Shown piece after piece: positions 8,454 through 16,604 of a stretch of 64,000 nucleotides of DNA. The notes beneath the pieces were generated by a model. It had not been told where the DNA came from, ran no database searches, and was given only the letters and a program-made list of their open reading frames with translations. Numbering within the stretch: the stretch's first letter is position 1; each line of letters starts with the position of its first letter. The stretch is from contig JBDKER010000003.1 of NCBI GenBank assembly GCA_039795165.1, positions 62,001 through 126,000 of the forward strand, in the 5' to 3' direction. Made by a program: the position numbers and the translations under genes. Origin of the DNA: V1-33 sp039795165 (GTDB lineage: Bacteria; Verrucomicrobiota; Verrucomicrobiia; Verrucomicrobiales; V1-33).

Positions 8454-9387
8454 GCCGACCGAGCGCTTCGCCGAGCTGCGGGGCTGCAAAGCGGAATCCC
8501 CGCGCCAAAAGGGCCGCCGGAAAAGCCCTCCGGCCATGCAGCAGCGGTTCCGCAGCCATGCCTCCCAGCCATGCTCCGGCCTGCACCAGCGGGGCGGGCC
8601 AGCCCGGACACCACGGACGTCCCCATGACTTGCGCAGCGCTGCCATGAAGGCCGCATTGCGTTCAGCACCCGGAGCCGCCGCCACGACGGGCCCATGCAG
8701 CGTGGCATCCTGAAGCGCCCACAGAAACGCCTTCACGGCATCATCCTCATGCACCCAACTCACCCATTGCCGCCCGTGTCCGATGGCTCCGCCCAGCCCG
8801 GCCTTCACCACTGGGGCCAGCGCCTTCAGGATTCCGCCCTGCCCGGAGAGCACAAAACCCAGCCGGAGCGAAACCCGCCGCACTTCCGGCAGCGGTGCCG
8901 TGAAGAATTCCCGTTCCCATGCCCGGCAGACTTCCGCACAGAAGCCCGTCCCGCTCTCCGCCTGCTCATCGCAGGCCGCCTCTCCGACATCCCCGTACCA
9001 TGCCACCGAATTCGCCTGCACCCACACCAGCGGAGGCGATGACGCCCGCCGCACCGCCTCTGCCAGCGCCCGCACCGCATTCAGCCGCGAGGCCGTGATC
9101 TCCCGGCGGTTCGCCTCAGAAAACCGGCACATGGTGCTGCGCCCGGCCAGATTGATGAGCGCCGCGGCCCCGTCCAGACTCCCCACCCACGACCCGAAAG
9201 TAAGACCATCCCACGGAACCGCCTTCACCCCGGCAGGCAGTGGCCCGCCTCCCCCGCGCGTCAGCACATCCACCTGCCATCCCGCCGCCAGCAGCGCAGG
9301 AATGAGCAGCCGGCCAAGCATGCCCGTGCCGCCCGCCAGCACCACCCGCGGAGCCATTTCGTTCGGATTCATGTTGTTCATAAGCAT
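8383..9387 (-). CDS. TIGR01777 family epimerase (atypical SDR)
   Basis: 334 residues. The NAD(P)-binding motif VVLAGGTGMLGRLLIPAL lies near the N-terminus, followed by AALINLAGRS, NSVAWYGD, SLRLGFVLSGQGGILKALAP and GRQWVSWVHEDDAV, all typical of the TIGR01777 nucleoside-diphosphate-sugar epimerase-like family. The reaction is unknown. Four closely spaced ATGs (9387, 9381, 9372, 9357) are possible starts; the last gives the tightest family fit. It lies 7 bp behind the GbsR-type regulator and is surely co-transcribed with it. Confidence 0.85.
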   Translation of the reverse strand: MLMNNMNPNEMAPRVVLAGGTGMLGRLLIPALLAAGWQVDVLTRGGGGPLPAGVKAVPWDGLTFGSWVGSLDGAAALINLAGRSTMCRFSEANRREITASRLNAVRALAEAVRRASSPPLVWVQANSVAWYGDVGEAACDEQAESGTGFCAEVCRAWEREFFTAPLPEVRRVSLRLGFVLSGQGGILKALAPVVKAGLGGAIGHGRQWVSWVHEDDAVKAFLWALQDATLHGPVVAAAPGAERNAAFMAALRKSWGRPWCPGWPAPLVQAGAWLGGMAAEPLLHGRRAFPAALLARGFRFAAPQLGEALGRLIPAEGSGAAAHRAPAGVPRAAD

Positions 9388-9394
9388 TCGGCAT

Positions 9395-9931
9395 TCAGTC
9401 GTTCCCCAGTCCCAGCAGCGCGAAAACCTTGTCCCCCAGCTTCATCGCCTTCTTGAGCCGCGCGGCCGGCATCTGACTCATCTTGTCAAACCACGAGGCG
9501 CTCAGCGTGAAAAACCCCTGCAGTTCCTCCAGCCGCTGCCGCGTGTAGGCATCCGAAGCATTCCTCCCATCCGCATGTGCAATGCAGTCGCGCAGCAGCG
9601 CCAGCGTCGGATCCACCTCCCGCTTCTTCCGCTCCGCCGCAATCACCCGGAACATCTCAAACACATCCTTGAGCGTCTCGAAATGATCCCTCCGGTCCCC
9701 CGGCAGATGCACCACCTTCACCACACCCCAGTTCTGCAGCTCCCGCAGACTGTTGCTCACATTCGACCGCGCCACCCCCAGCGCCGCACAGATGTCCTCC
9801 GCATGCCGCGGCCCCTCGCTCACATACAGATACGCATGAATCTGCGCCATCGTCCGGTTGATGCCCCAGCGGGCTCCCATCTCGCCCCAGTGAAGAATGA
9901 ACTTGCGCGCCGTCGGTGTCAGGTTTTCCAT
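9395..9931 (-). CDS. GbsR/MarR family transcriptional regulator
   Basis: 178 residues. It starts TPTARKFILHWGEMGARWGINRTMAQIHAYLYV, the N-terminal signature of the GbsR group, followed by a winged helix: AEDICAALGVARSNVSNSLRELQNWGVVK and the wing HLPGDRRDHFE. In other bacteria GbsR proteins control glycine betaine genes; the ligand here is unknown. A perfect palindrome starts 6 bp upstream of its ATG (9937-9960), so autoregulation is likely. The epimerase gene follows in the same operon. Confidence 0.87.
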   Translation of the reverse strand: MENLTPTARKFILHWGEMGARWGINRTMAQIHAYLYVSEGPRHAEDICAALGVARSNVSNSLRELQNWGVVKVVHLPGDRRDHFETLKDVFEMFRVIAAERKKREVDPTLALLRDCIAHADGRNASDAYTRQRLEELQGFFTLSASWFDKMSQMPAARLKKAMKLGDKVFALLGLGND

Positions 9932-9936
9932 GTCTG

Positions 9937-9960
9937 ATATTTCTGTTGCGACAGAAATAT
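9937..9960. promoter_or_regulatory. Perfect 24-bp palindrome, probable GbsR-type operator
   Basis: Arms ATATTTCTGT and ACAGAAATAT are exact reverse complements around a TGCG centre. It lies in the 135-bp gap between the divergent regulator (start 9931) and acyltransferase (start 10067). The arm length and AT-rich ends suit a homodimeric winged-helix repressor. Its place next to the regulator start codon suggests that it blocks the regulator's promoter or ribosome entry. The acyltransferase may be controlled by the same site. Confidence 0.6.
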
Positions 9961-10066
9961 ACAAAATTCGGGAAACCGCAAGCTGATTGTGCGGCGATTG
10001 TTCCTGGGCAGCGTGGGAGCTGGTGGGCGGTTGCGGAGGGGCGGGGAGGAGGCAGGGGAGGAAGCG

Positions 10067-11833
10067 ATGCACAGGGAATGGAAGCACCGACCGGAGATTG
10101 ATGGCCTGAGGGCGCTGGCGGTGCTTGGGGTGATTCTGTTTCATCTGGATGCCGGGCTGCTGCCGGGTGGTTTCATGGGGGTGGATGTGTTCTTTGTGAT
10201 TTCCGGCTATCTGGTGGGCTGGGTGTTGCTGGGGGCGGAGGAAGCGGGAGGTGTGAGGCTGGGGGAATTCTGGCAGCGGCGGGTGGCGCGCATCTGGCCG
10301 GCCTTTGGGATGATGCTGTTTGCGGTGCTGGGAGCGGCGGTGCTGCTGTACGATGACTGGGACCGGGCAGCGACGGGGTCCGCGGCGGCGGCGGCACTCT
10401 GTGCGTGGGCGAATCATCATCAGCTTGGCCTTGGCGGATACTTTGCGGTTACGGAGGACACGCAGCCTCTGCTGCACTGCTGGTCTCTGGCTGTGGAAGA
10501 ACAGTTCTATGTGCTGCTGCCGCTTGGCTTCATGGCACTCCGGCACTGCCGCCCGGTCGTCCGGCTGAGGCTGGCGGTGCTGCTGGCCGCGGTAAGTTTT
10601 GCGCTCTGCCAGTGGATGACGGAACGCCATCCGGCCCATGCGTTCTATCTGCTGCCGGCGCGTGCATGGGAACTGCTTGCCGGAGTCATCATGGCCATGG
10701 CGGAAAGCATCCACGGGCCGATGCGGCGCGGACGCGCCCCCGCTGGCTGGCTGGGCCTCGCCATGATCGTAGTGGTCTTTGCCGCCGGTCGCGGCAGCTG
10801 CGGTTTTCCCGGATGGCTGGCGCTCGTGCCGGTCGCGGGAGCCGCCGCGGTGATCAGCGGAAACGGAGCCGGCTGGGCGGGACGCTTCCTGTCTGCCAAG
10901 CCGATGCAGGCGGTGGGCCGCTGGTCGTATTCTCTGTATCTCTGGCACTGGCCGGTCTTCAGCTTCACCGATTACCGGATGCTGACGGCGACGGAGGGCA
11001 CCCGCACTGCCGTGAAACTAATCCTGACGGTGGGCCTCGCACTGGCCTGCCACTACGGAGTCGAGGCTCCCGCGCGAAACGCCCTGAGGAAGCCCGCCCA
11101 CCGGAAACAGGCATGGATGCTCGCTGCCGCCCTGCTCATCGCGGGCATCCCTGCCGGGCTTGCCCTCCGGAGCCACTTCTACAAGGATGGTGCCGATGCC
11201 GCTGACGGCCGACTCGTCTTCCCGGGAACGGGAGCCGCAGACCGCACCATCATGCTGGTCGGCGACAGCCATGCCACCATGTACGCCCGCGCCGTGCGCA
11301 GCATGGCCGCGGCACAGGGCCGCCGCTTCGTGCTCGTCTCCGAGGCCGGCGGCGACCCCCTCACCCCGGGACCACTCAACGACCGCGTGACCGCCACCAT
11401 CGCCACCGAGAAACCCGAGGTCGTCATGCTTGCCTGCCACTGGGCTTATAAACTGTCCGCGCAGCCAGAACGCCTCGCGGCGTTCAATCGGCAGATTCTC
11501 GGAAATGCCGGACGACTCATTCTCGTCATGCAGCCACCCCTTCCTCCCCCGGAAGCAGAACGCAGCTCCCTCCGCCATGGCCAGCTGCCACCCTTCCGCG
11601 AAACTTCAGCCGATGCCGCGGCCCGGCTCCATGCCCGCCGCTTTGTGCAGGCCTTCGCCGGTCCACGCATCTCCATCATCGACCCCGTTCCCCTCTTCCA
11701 GAACCCGGATGGTTCCCTCCGCATCCTCGACAACGATGGCCGCCCAGTCTTCCACGACCGCAATCACCTCACCGCCCGCGCCACTCTGCTCGTCCGCTCG
11801 TTGCTTGAACGTGAATTGCAGGAAAAACCATAA
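10067..11833 (+). CDS. OafA/YrhL-type acyltransferase with SGNH domain
   Basis: 588 residues. The N-terminal acyltransferase-3 domain (about 1-340) starts HRPEIDGLRALAVLGVILFH, has GGFMGVDVFFVISGYL and HCWSLAVEEQFYVLLPLGF, and about ten membrane helices. The C-terminal extracytoplasmic SGNH domain has MLVGDSHATMYA (about 393-404, block I Ser) and a closing DRNHLT with the Asp-His pair. Such fusions O-acetylate surface polysaccharide or peptidoglycan. The ATG at 10067 is fixed by a good GGGAGGA ribosome site ending 6 nt upstream. The first 600 bp are G-rich on this strand, the rest C-rich, a sharp internal change. Confidence 0.9.
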   Translation: MHREWKHRPEIDGLRALAVLGVILFHLDAGLLPGGFMGVDVFFVISGYLVGWVLLGAEEAGGVRLGEFWQRRVARIWPAFGMMLFAVLGAAVLLYDDWDRAATGSAAAAALCAWANHHQLGLGGYFAVTEDTQPLLHCWSLAVEEQFYVLLPLGFMALRHCRPVVRLRLAVLLAAVSFALCQWMTERHPAHAFYLLPARAWELLAGVIMAMAESIHGPMRRGRAPAGWLGLAMIVVVFAAGRGSCGFPGWLALVPVAGAAAVISGNGAGWAGRFLSAKPMQAVGRWSYSLYLWHWPVFSFTDYRMLTATEGTRTAVKLILTVGLALACHYGVEAPARNALRKPAHRKQAWMLAAALLIAGIPAGLALRSHFYKDGADAADGRLVFPGTGAADRTIMLVGDSHATMYARAVRSMAAAQGRRFVLVSEAGGDPLTPGPLNDRVTATIATEKPEVVMLACHWAYKLSAQPERLAAFNRQILGNAGRLILVMQPPLPPPEAERSSLRHGQLPPFRETSADAAARLHARRFVQAFAGPRISIIDPVPLFQNPDGSLRILDNDGRPVFHDRNHLTARATLLVRSLLERELQEKP

Positions 11834-11964
11834 ATTCCACAACAAGGCAGGGGGGAATCTGCCCGCTTTCCCTCGGACGCGGAAACGGCCTTCACAAAAG
11901 ATTGGTTGCCCGCCCTGCCACGGTGTTTCATGATATCCGCCACTCCTCAAACCCTACCCTCTTC

Positions 11965-13125
11965 ATGAACGAATCGAATGACCCCAAATCTGCCCGGAGC
12001 GGCCGCCTCGCCCTCGGAGCCAGCGGAGTTCTGCTTGCCGCCCTCGGCGTTTCCCAGACGCAGAACCAGAACGTCACCACCATCAACAACAGCCTGACCG
12101 CCCGGAATGGTGAACTCGTGCGCGACCTCGGCACGGAAAAGGAAACCACCACGCGGCTCACCGGTGAACTTGGCACCACCCAGAAGGAAGTGGCCCGCCT
12201 CAATGCCTCCGTGAACGAACTCTCGGGATCGGTCGCCCAGCTCAACGGGGTCGTCAGCGAGCGTGACAAAGCCATTGCCTCCCTTGATGGCAAGCTGGCC
12301 GATGCCATGCAGACCCTTGCGAAAACTTCTTCCGATCTCGACGCCAGCCGCGGCCGCGAAAAGAATCTCACGGAACAGCTGACCCTCGCGGAACGCCGCG
12401 AAGTTGCTCTCAAAACCGATGTCGCCGCCGGCATGGACCGCGAGAAGTCAATGAAGTCGACCATTGAGAGCCTCGAGAAGGCCAAGGGCGACCTCAATGT
12501 TGCCCTCGATACCCGCGGCAAGCAGCTGGCCGACGCCGCGGCCCGCGAAGCTTCCCTCAAGACGGAAATCACGGCCGCCATGGACCGCGAGAACAGCATG
12601 AAGGGCAGCATGGCCGCTCTCGAAAAGGAGAAGACGGACCTCGCCAATGCGATCAGCACCCGCTCGGCGGAACTCGGTGAACTCAAGAAAGGCCTCGAAG
12701 ACCTCAACAAGGCGTATTCGGATCAGCAGTCGCTTAACAGCAACCTCGCAAAGAACAATGAGGCCCTTGCGAAGGAAAAGGCGGAACTCATGTCCGCCCG
12801 CGAGAACCTTCAGAAGCAGATCGACGACCTGAGCGCCCGCCTCAAAGCCCTTACGGAGCAGAACAAGGATCAGCAGAACGCCATGGATCAACTCCGCCAG
12901 GAACGCGATTCCCTTGCGGCTGAACAGAAGATCCTCACCGTCCGCGCCGAGAGTGCCGAACAGGAAAAGGGCATGGCCAGATCGGAGCGTGACCAGTTTC
13001 AGCAGGCCTGCACCGATCTCGTGGGTCGGCTTGAATCACTCACACAGAAGGTACGTGTGCTCGAACAGGATTTCGCTTCGCTGAGCGGAGTCGGAGAAAC
13101 GCCGATCACGACGAACGCTCAGTGA
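11965..13125 (+). CDS. Membrane-anchored coiled-coil protein
   Basis: 386 residues, function unknown. A short cytoplasmic head is followed by a weak anchor or signal segment (LALGASGVLLAALGVSQT, about 13-30). The rest is almost entirely Ala/Glu/Lys/Leu-rich heptad sequence. Two tandem copies of a 49-residue unit (seven heptads) are visible; they open with LKTDVAAGMDREKSMK and LKTEITAAMDRENSMK. The family is not recognised. A structural or spacer role in the envelope is plausible but not shown. The ATG at 11965 is preferred to an upstream GTG at 11902 that adds a tail without this character. Confidence 0.75.
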   Translation: MNESNDPKSARSGRLALGASGVLLAALGVSQTQNQNVTTINNSLTARNGELVRDLGTEKETTTRLTGELGTTQKEVARLNASVNELSGSVAQLNGVVSERDKAIASLDGKLADAMQTLAKTSSDLDASRGREKNLTEQLTLAERREVALKTDVAAGMDREKSMKSTIESLEKAKGDLNVALDTRGKQLADAAAREASLKTEITAAMDRENSMKGSMAALEKEKTDLANAISTRSAELGELKKGLEDLNKAYSDQQSLNSNLAKNNEALAKEKAELMSARENLQKQIDDLSARLKALTEQNKDQQNAMDQLRQERDSLAAEQKILTVRAESAEQEKGMARSERDQFQQACTDLVGRLESLTQKVRVLEQDFASLSGVGETPITTNAQ

Positions 13126-13136
13126 TTCCTCCGATT

Positions 13137-13164
13137 CTGGAGCGCAGAGGTTACTGCGCTTCAG
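13137..13164 (+). terminator. Hairpin after the coiled-coil gene
   Basis: An 11-bp stem, CTGGAGCGCAG with CTGCGCTTCAG (one G-U pair), around a 6-nt loop, 11 bp behind the stop. No T-tract follows, as for several hairpins in this window, so intrinsic termination is uncertain. Confidence 0.4.
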
Positions 13165-13262
13165 TGACGGGAGGTCCGTCCCGCTGATTCCTGTACCGTC
13201 ACGGTTCGCAGGAAACCGTTGCGTTGTCGCTCAATCTGCTGGGCCGGGCCGATGATTCCGCC

Positions 13263-14864
13263 ATGAAGCTTCGCCGCCGGCACCTGCTCCAGCGCCTCGG
13301 TTCCGATGTGGCTCTGCTCGCGAAAACCGCCGCCGCGGTGGTCGTGACCGGGATGTTGCTGGCATGGCTGGTGGCGGTGCCGCCGGAAGCTGGGATTTTT
13401 CCGGATGGCGAGGATTCACCCCATTCATTCAAGGTGGCCTCGCGTGAGGACATCCCCAAGCTGCTCGACAGGATCCGGTTTCTGTCGGCAGCACACCGCG
13501 AGGTGGTTGGCTCGGAAGATACGGCCAACCCGCTGGATCCAGACCACGGCCGCCCGGCTTTTGCCGGCTTTGCGGTCGATTCGCTCGATCTGCCAGCCGC
13601 CGAGGTGAACCTCCTTACGGATTATCTCAACGCCTTCCGTGGTGGCCGCCCTCCCCGCGAAATGACGGCAAGGTTTCTGCAGCCGGCCACGCGGATTCCG
13701 CCGTCCGCGGATAAGGCGCTGGCCGCTGCGGTGGCGGGTGATGTGCTCCGGCATGCAGGAGAGTACGAGGCCGCCCTGCAGAGCTACGACGAGGGGGCTG
13801 CCATGGAAAATGCCTGTGCGGTCTACTGCCGCCGCCGGGCCCTCGAACTATGTGCCGACAAACTCTGGAAGGACCAGCTCCGCTCCCGGTACCATCGGCC
13901 CGGGTGGCCGGAATCGCTCGCGGATGAATCTTCCTTCGCAGAGACCGACCGCATCATTGTCGCCGCGGGCGACTGGCGCGGTCTCCTGCGCCATGCATGG
14001 AGTCATTTCCGCAGCGGTCTCGCCCGGCCTCAGTGGCTCGCTCTCACCCTTGTCATGGCCGCAGTCTGGCTCGTCACCATCGGGCTGGTCTGCGGGATCC
14101 GCCGCGCCGGCTGGCTGCTCTGCTTCCTCGCTCTCGTCACCGGTGCTCTCGGTGTCGTGCCCATCCTCATGATGGTCGTACTCCAGAACCGGCTCTCGAG
14201 CCTGCAGGAAAATGGAACGGCTCTCAACGACCTCATCTTCTACACAAGCGGAGTCGGCCTGCGCGAGGAACTCGGGAAACTGATCGCCTTCCTGCCGCTC
14301 CTGCCGTTCCTGCGGCGCGCGACGCCGGGGACGTGTTTCGCCGTCGCCTCCTGCTGCGGGCTTGGCTTCGCCGTCGCCGAAAACCTTTCGTACCTCTCGG
14401 CAAGCATGGGCCTCGCTGCCCTTCCGCGCTTTCTGACGGCCAATTTCCTGCACCTCGCCCTCACCGGGCTCTGCGGCGGATACCTCTGCCTTGCCCTCCG
14501 CTGGTCCCGCTCGTTCTTCCACCAGTTCAGCACGGTCCTCCTCGGTTCCGTGCTCGCCCATGGCATCTACGACTGGTCCATCAGCGGTGCCTCAGGCCCC
14601 GAAGGAAGCGCCATCCATTTCTTCTGCTTCCTCGCCATCGCATGGCATTACTTCCAGAGCCTCCACCGCTTCTCGGATCGCTCGGCGTCCGAAGTCCAAC
14701 CGGAAGCCATCTGGGTCATGGGCGTCGCCTTCCTCTCCGCCGCTCTCATGATCGTCACCGCAAGGCAATCCGGATTCGCTTCCGCCATGGACGCCGTCAT
14801 CCCCACGGCCGGCAGCCTCTTCGCCACCGCTGCCCTCATGATCTGGAAAATCCGGCATTCCTGA
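13263..14864 (+). CDS. PrsW-type intramembrane glutamic protease with large extracytoplasmic domain
   Basis: 533 residues. The membrane half carries the PrsW signatures: REELGK (about 333-338, the EExxK catalytic motif), FAVAENLSYL (about 368-377), a His in NFLHLALTG and HGIYDW (about 430-435). PrsW cleaves the anti-sigma factor RsiW in Bacillus. Unlike that short form, this protein has one early helix (about 18-38) and then about 200 residues of soluble, partly TPR-like sequence before the next helices. This region could be a sensor or substrate-binding domain. ATG 13263 is preferred to a TTG at 13224. Its substrate is not evident. Confidence 0.8.
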   Translation: MKLRRRHLLQRLGSDVALLAKTAAAVVVTGMLLAWLVAVPPEAGIFPDGEDSPHSFKVASREDIPKLLDRIRFLSAAHREVVGSEDTANPLDPDHGRPAFAGFAVDSLDLPAAEVNLLTDYLNAFRGGRPPREMTARFLQPATRIPPSADKALAAAVAGDVLRHAGEYEAALQSYDEGAAMENACAVYCRRRALELCADKLWKDQLRSRYHRPGWPESLADESSFAETDRIIVAAGDWRGLLRHAWSHFRSGLARPQWLALTLVMAAVWLVTIGLVCGIRRAGWLLCFLALVTGALGVVPILMMVVLQNRLSSLQENGTALNDLIFYTSGVGLREELGKLIAFLPLLPFLRRATPGTCFAVASCCGLGFAVAENLSYLSASMGLAALPRFLTANFLHLALTGLCGGYLCLALRWSRSFFHQFSTVLLGSVLAHGIYDWSISGASGPEGSAIHFFCFLAIAWHYFQSLHRFSDRSASEVQPEAIWVMGVAFLSAALMIVTARQSGFASAMDAVIPTAGSLFATAALMIWKIRHS

Positions 14865-15463
14865 CCGCAGGCGCAAAAAGGCAGACCTGAACTAACTGCC
14901 TGCCTTCCTTCGTCCTCCGGGGATTCGGGTCATTGAAGCTCAATCCCGATCCGCATCCAGCCATCCCTTGGAGCCCCCGGAAAACCGGGCATTCCGCAAG
15001 TGCCAAGCCGTGTGAGCGACAAACGGACAGACCTCTTGCCGGAATGCGCCACGGGGGCACAGGCGTCCCGCCTGTCGCTTCCGGCTTCCCGCGGAAAAGC
15101 ATCGAATCCGCCTCGTCGCCAGCCACCGACGACAGAAGGCGACGACAGAAGGCCAGACCATTTCGCTTCGACGGAACCAGCGCGTCCCCAACGGGGACCG
15201 AGAGGACAGCCTGGGGCTGAGCGCCGCGATGCCCCAGGTAACTGAGCAACCCTATTCGAGGCGCCCTGAGGGGGCGCGAGAGTCGTGCGGTCACTAGAAA
15301 AGAGTACGGTAAAGGGACAGACCACTTTTTCCCGACCTCTTCTTTTCGCTTCTGCGGCGGTCTTCTGCGCTGATGTCGTGGGCCAAGTCGGCCCAGGGGT
15401 GCAGGAGCAACGGGTGAGGAATTCCGTGTGGAACCCTGTTCCGGGCTCCCTGGAGGAGGGCGC
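14865..15463. repeat. Gene-free, inverted-repeat-rich region
   Basis: About 600 bp with no credible gene; reading frames here have no family features. Perfect small inverted repeats are ACAGGCG-TCC-CGCCTGT (15059-15075), GTCCCC-AAC-GGGGAC (15184-15198) and CCTGGGGC...GCCCCAGG (15210-15238). GGACAGACC occurs twice (15025-15033 and 15315-15323). It looks like clustered short palindromic elements of the REP/MITE kind, with no transposase nearby. Confidence 0.5.
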
Positions 15464-15498
15464 AAAAAAGGGGTCGGTGCCGCCATGGCACCGACCCC
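15464..15498 (-). terminator. Rho-independent terminator of the outer-membrane protein gene
   Basis: Perfect 12-bp stem GGGGTCGGTGCC / GGCACCGACCCC with a 5-nt loop, followed on the minus strand by six T. It lies 44 bp behind the stop of the barrel gene and is the clearest intrinsic terminator in the window. Confidence 0.9.
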
Positions 15499-15541
15499 AT
15501 GATTCTGTGCAGATTCCGGTTTGGCCGGAGGCTGCTTGTGC

Positions 15542-16177
15542 TTAGTAGCGGAGACGGACGCCGGCGTTCACCGTTGTCTCGTTCTTCCCGGCGCTGATGC
15601 CGGCGGCGAGGTCCCAGTTCGGAGTGATTCCGAAGTAGAGACGGCCAAAGCCAGCCCACTCGTTGGTGATGTCGGCGTTGGTCCAGGCAGCGCCGGCGTG
15701 CGCTTCGAAGTTGCCCCAGCGGCCACGGAAGTGCGGACGGACATAGAGGCTCGATTCATCATCCGATCCGATCGGACTGTTGTCGAAACCGTAGAAGGCA
15801 GCGCCCACTTCGGTGACAAAGTGAATGTTGCTGGTCAGCGGGATGTAGCCACCGAGGCCGACGTTTGCGGTCCAGAGGTCAGCGGAATCACGGGCCGTAT
15901 CCACCTGCTGCCAGCTGCCGCCAGCTGTAATGTACAGGCTCTGCACGGGTGAATAGCTCAGGTTCAGACCAACTCCATCGCTTGAATCGAGACCAACGAC
16001 GTCCCATTCGGTGTGCAGCCAGTTCACTTCGAGCAGGTTGTAGGAAATGTCGCTGGCCACGGGGGCCACTGGGCCACCACCGACGGCCGGACCGCCGTAG
16101 GAAGCATCAGTACCGGCATGGGCCGTCATGGCAGCGGTGGCAAGGGCGCCAAGGGAGAGAATCAGAGTTGTTTTCAT
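15542..16177 (-). CDS. Small outer-membrane beta-barrel protein
   Basis: 211 residues. The signal peptide MKTTLILSLGALATAAMTAHA (cut near 21/22) is followed by alternating hydrophobic strands rich in Gly, Asn and aromatics. The protein ends VNAGVRLRY, with the terminal aromatic residue typical of proteins inserted by the BAM complex. About eight strands fit the length. It resembles small OmpA/OmpW-like barrels, but no specific family is recognised. It is monocistronic, with its own promoter candidate (16307-16335) and a strong terminator (15464-15498), which suggests a highly expressed surface protein. Confidence 0.8.
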   Translation of the reverse strand: MKTTLILSLGALATAAMTAHAGTDASYGGPAVGGGPVAPVASDISYNLLEVNWLHTEWDVVGLDSSDGVGLNLSYSPVQSLYITAGGSWQQVDTARDSADLWTANVGLGGYIPLTSNIHFVTEVGAAFYGFDNSPIGSDDESSLYVRPHFRGRWGNFEAHAGAAWTNADITNEWAGFGRLYFGITPNWDLAAGISAGKNETTVNAGVRLRY

Positions 16178-16306
16178 AAGGGTTTTCAGGAGGCGTTTTG
16201 GTTTGGTTGGATGACCTCGGCCATCAGAGCCGCGGCTTCAGTCCCCATGTAAGAAAACCATCCCGCATGAGCAGGAGGAAATCATTCCATGGATCCCGAT
16301 AATCAA

Positions 16307-16335
16307 TAAATACGAGATTTTTTGGAAATATGCAA
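16307..16335 (-). promoter_or_regulatory. Candidate sigma-70 promoter of the barrel gene
   Basis: On the minus strand TTGCAT (16335-16330), exactly 17 bp, then TATTTA (16312-16307). The predicted transcript has a leader of about 125 nt before the ATG, long enough for post-transcriptional control as in many outer-membrane protein mRNAs. It is the most AT-rich site in the gap. Confidence 0.45.
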
Positions 16336-16346
16336 ACAAAGTTTGC
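16332..16346. repeat. Small perfect inverted repeat
   Basis: GCAAAC-AAA-GTTTGC, six-base arms around AAA. It overlaps the -35 element of the barrel promoter candidate, so a regulator could bind here; chance occurrence cannot be excluded. Confidence 0.35.
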
Positions 16347-16604
16347 GAGAGGTCTGCGGAGGACTGAAATGGGCGCACGTGGTGAGCGTGGTGGGATGCG
16401 ACGGAAGATTCACAGGATTTCCGCTTTCACGATGGGGGGAAGCACGCATGCTGCGCGCCCTTCGGTTCCTGAGGGTGTGGATTCTTCCATTGCCAGTGAG
16501 CTGACGGGACCGGGTTTGCTGCCGGCATGGCGCAGACCATTGGGGGAAACGGATCCGCCGTCCCGGCACATGCCACCAATCAATTTTAATCACCGCAGCA
16601 TTTC

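Larger units (their letters stand above)
16178..16604. other. 427-bp gap between divergent barrel gene and typA
   Basis: No gene is seen. It holds the barrel promoter candidate, an AT-rich stretch around 16300-16340 that stands out in this GC-rich genome, and the inverted repeat at 16332-16346. Weak DnaA-box-like words such as TGTGGATTC (16476-16484, six of eight informative positions) occur, but there is no cluster of consensus boxes. Confidence 0.5.

Noticed and set aside
14930..15325. A 131-codon minus-strand frame in the repeat-rich gap
   Set aside because: It runs across several palindromes and has Arg/Gly/Pro-rich filler, typical of repeats read as protein.
16476..16484. DnaA box (TGTGGATTC)
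   Set aside because: Only six of eight informative bases match and there is no cluster; used only as a side note to the skew finding.
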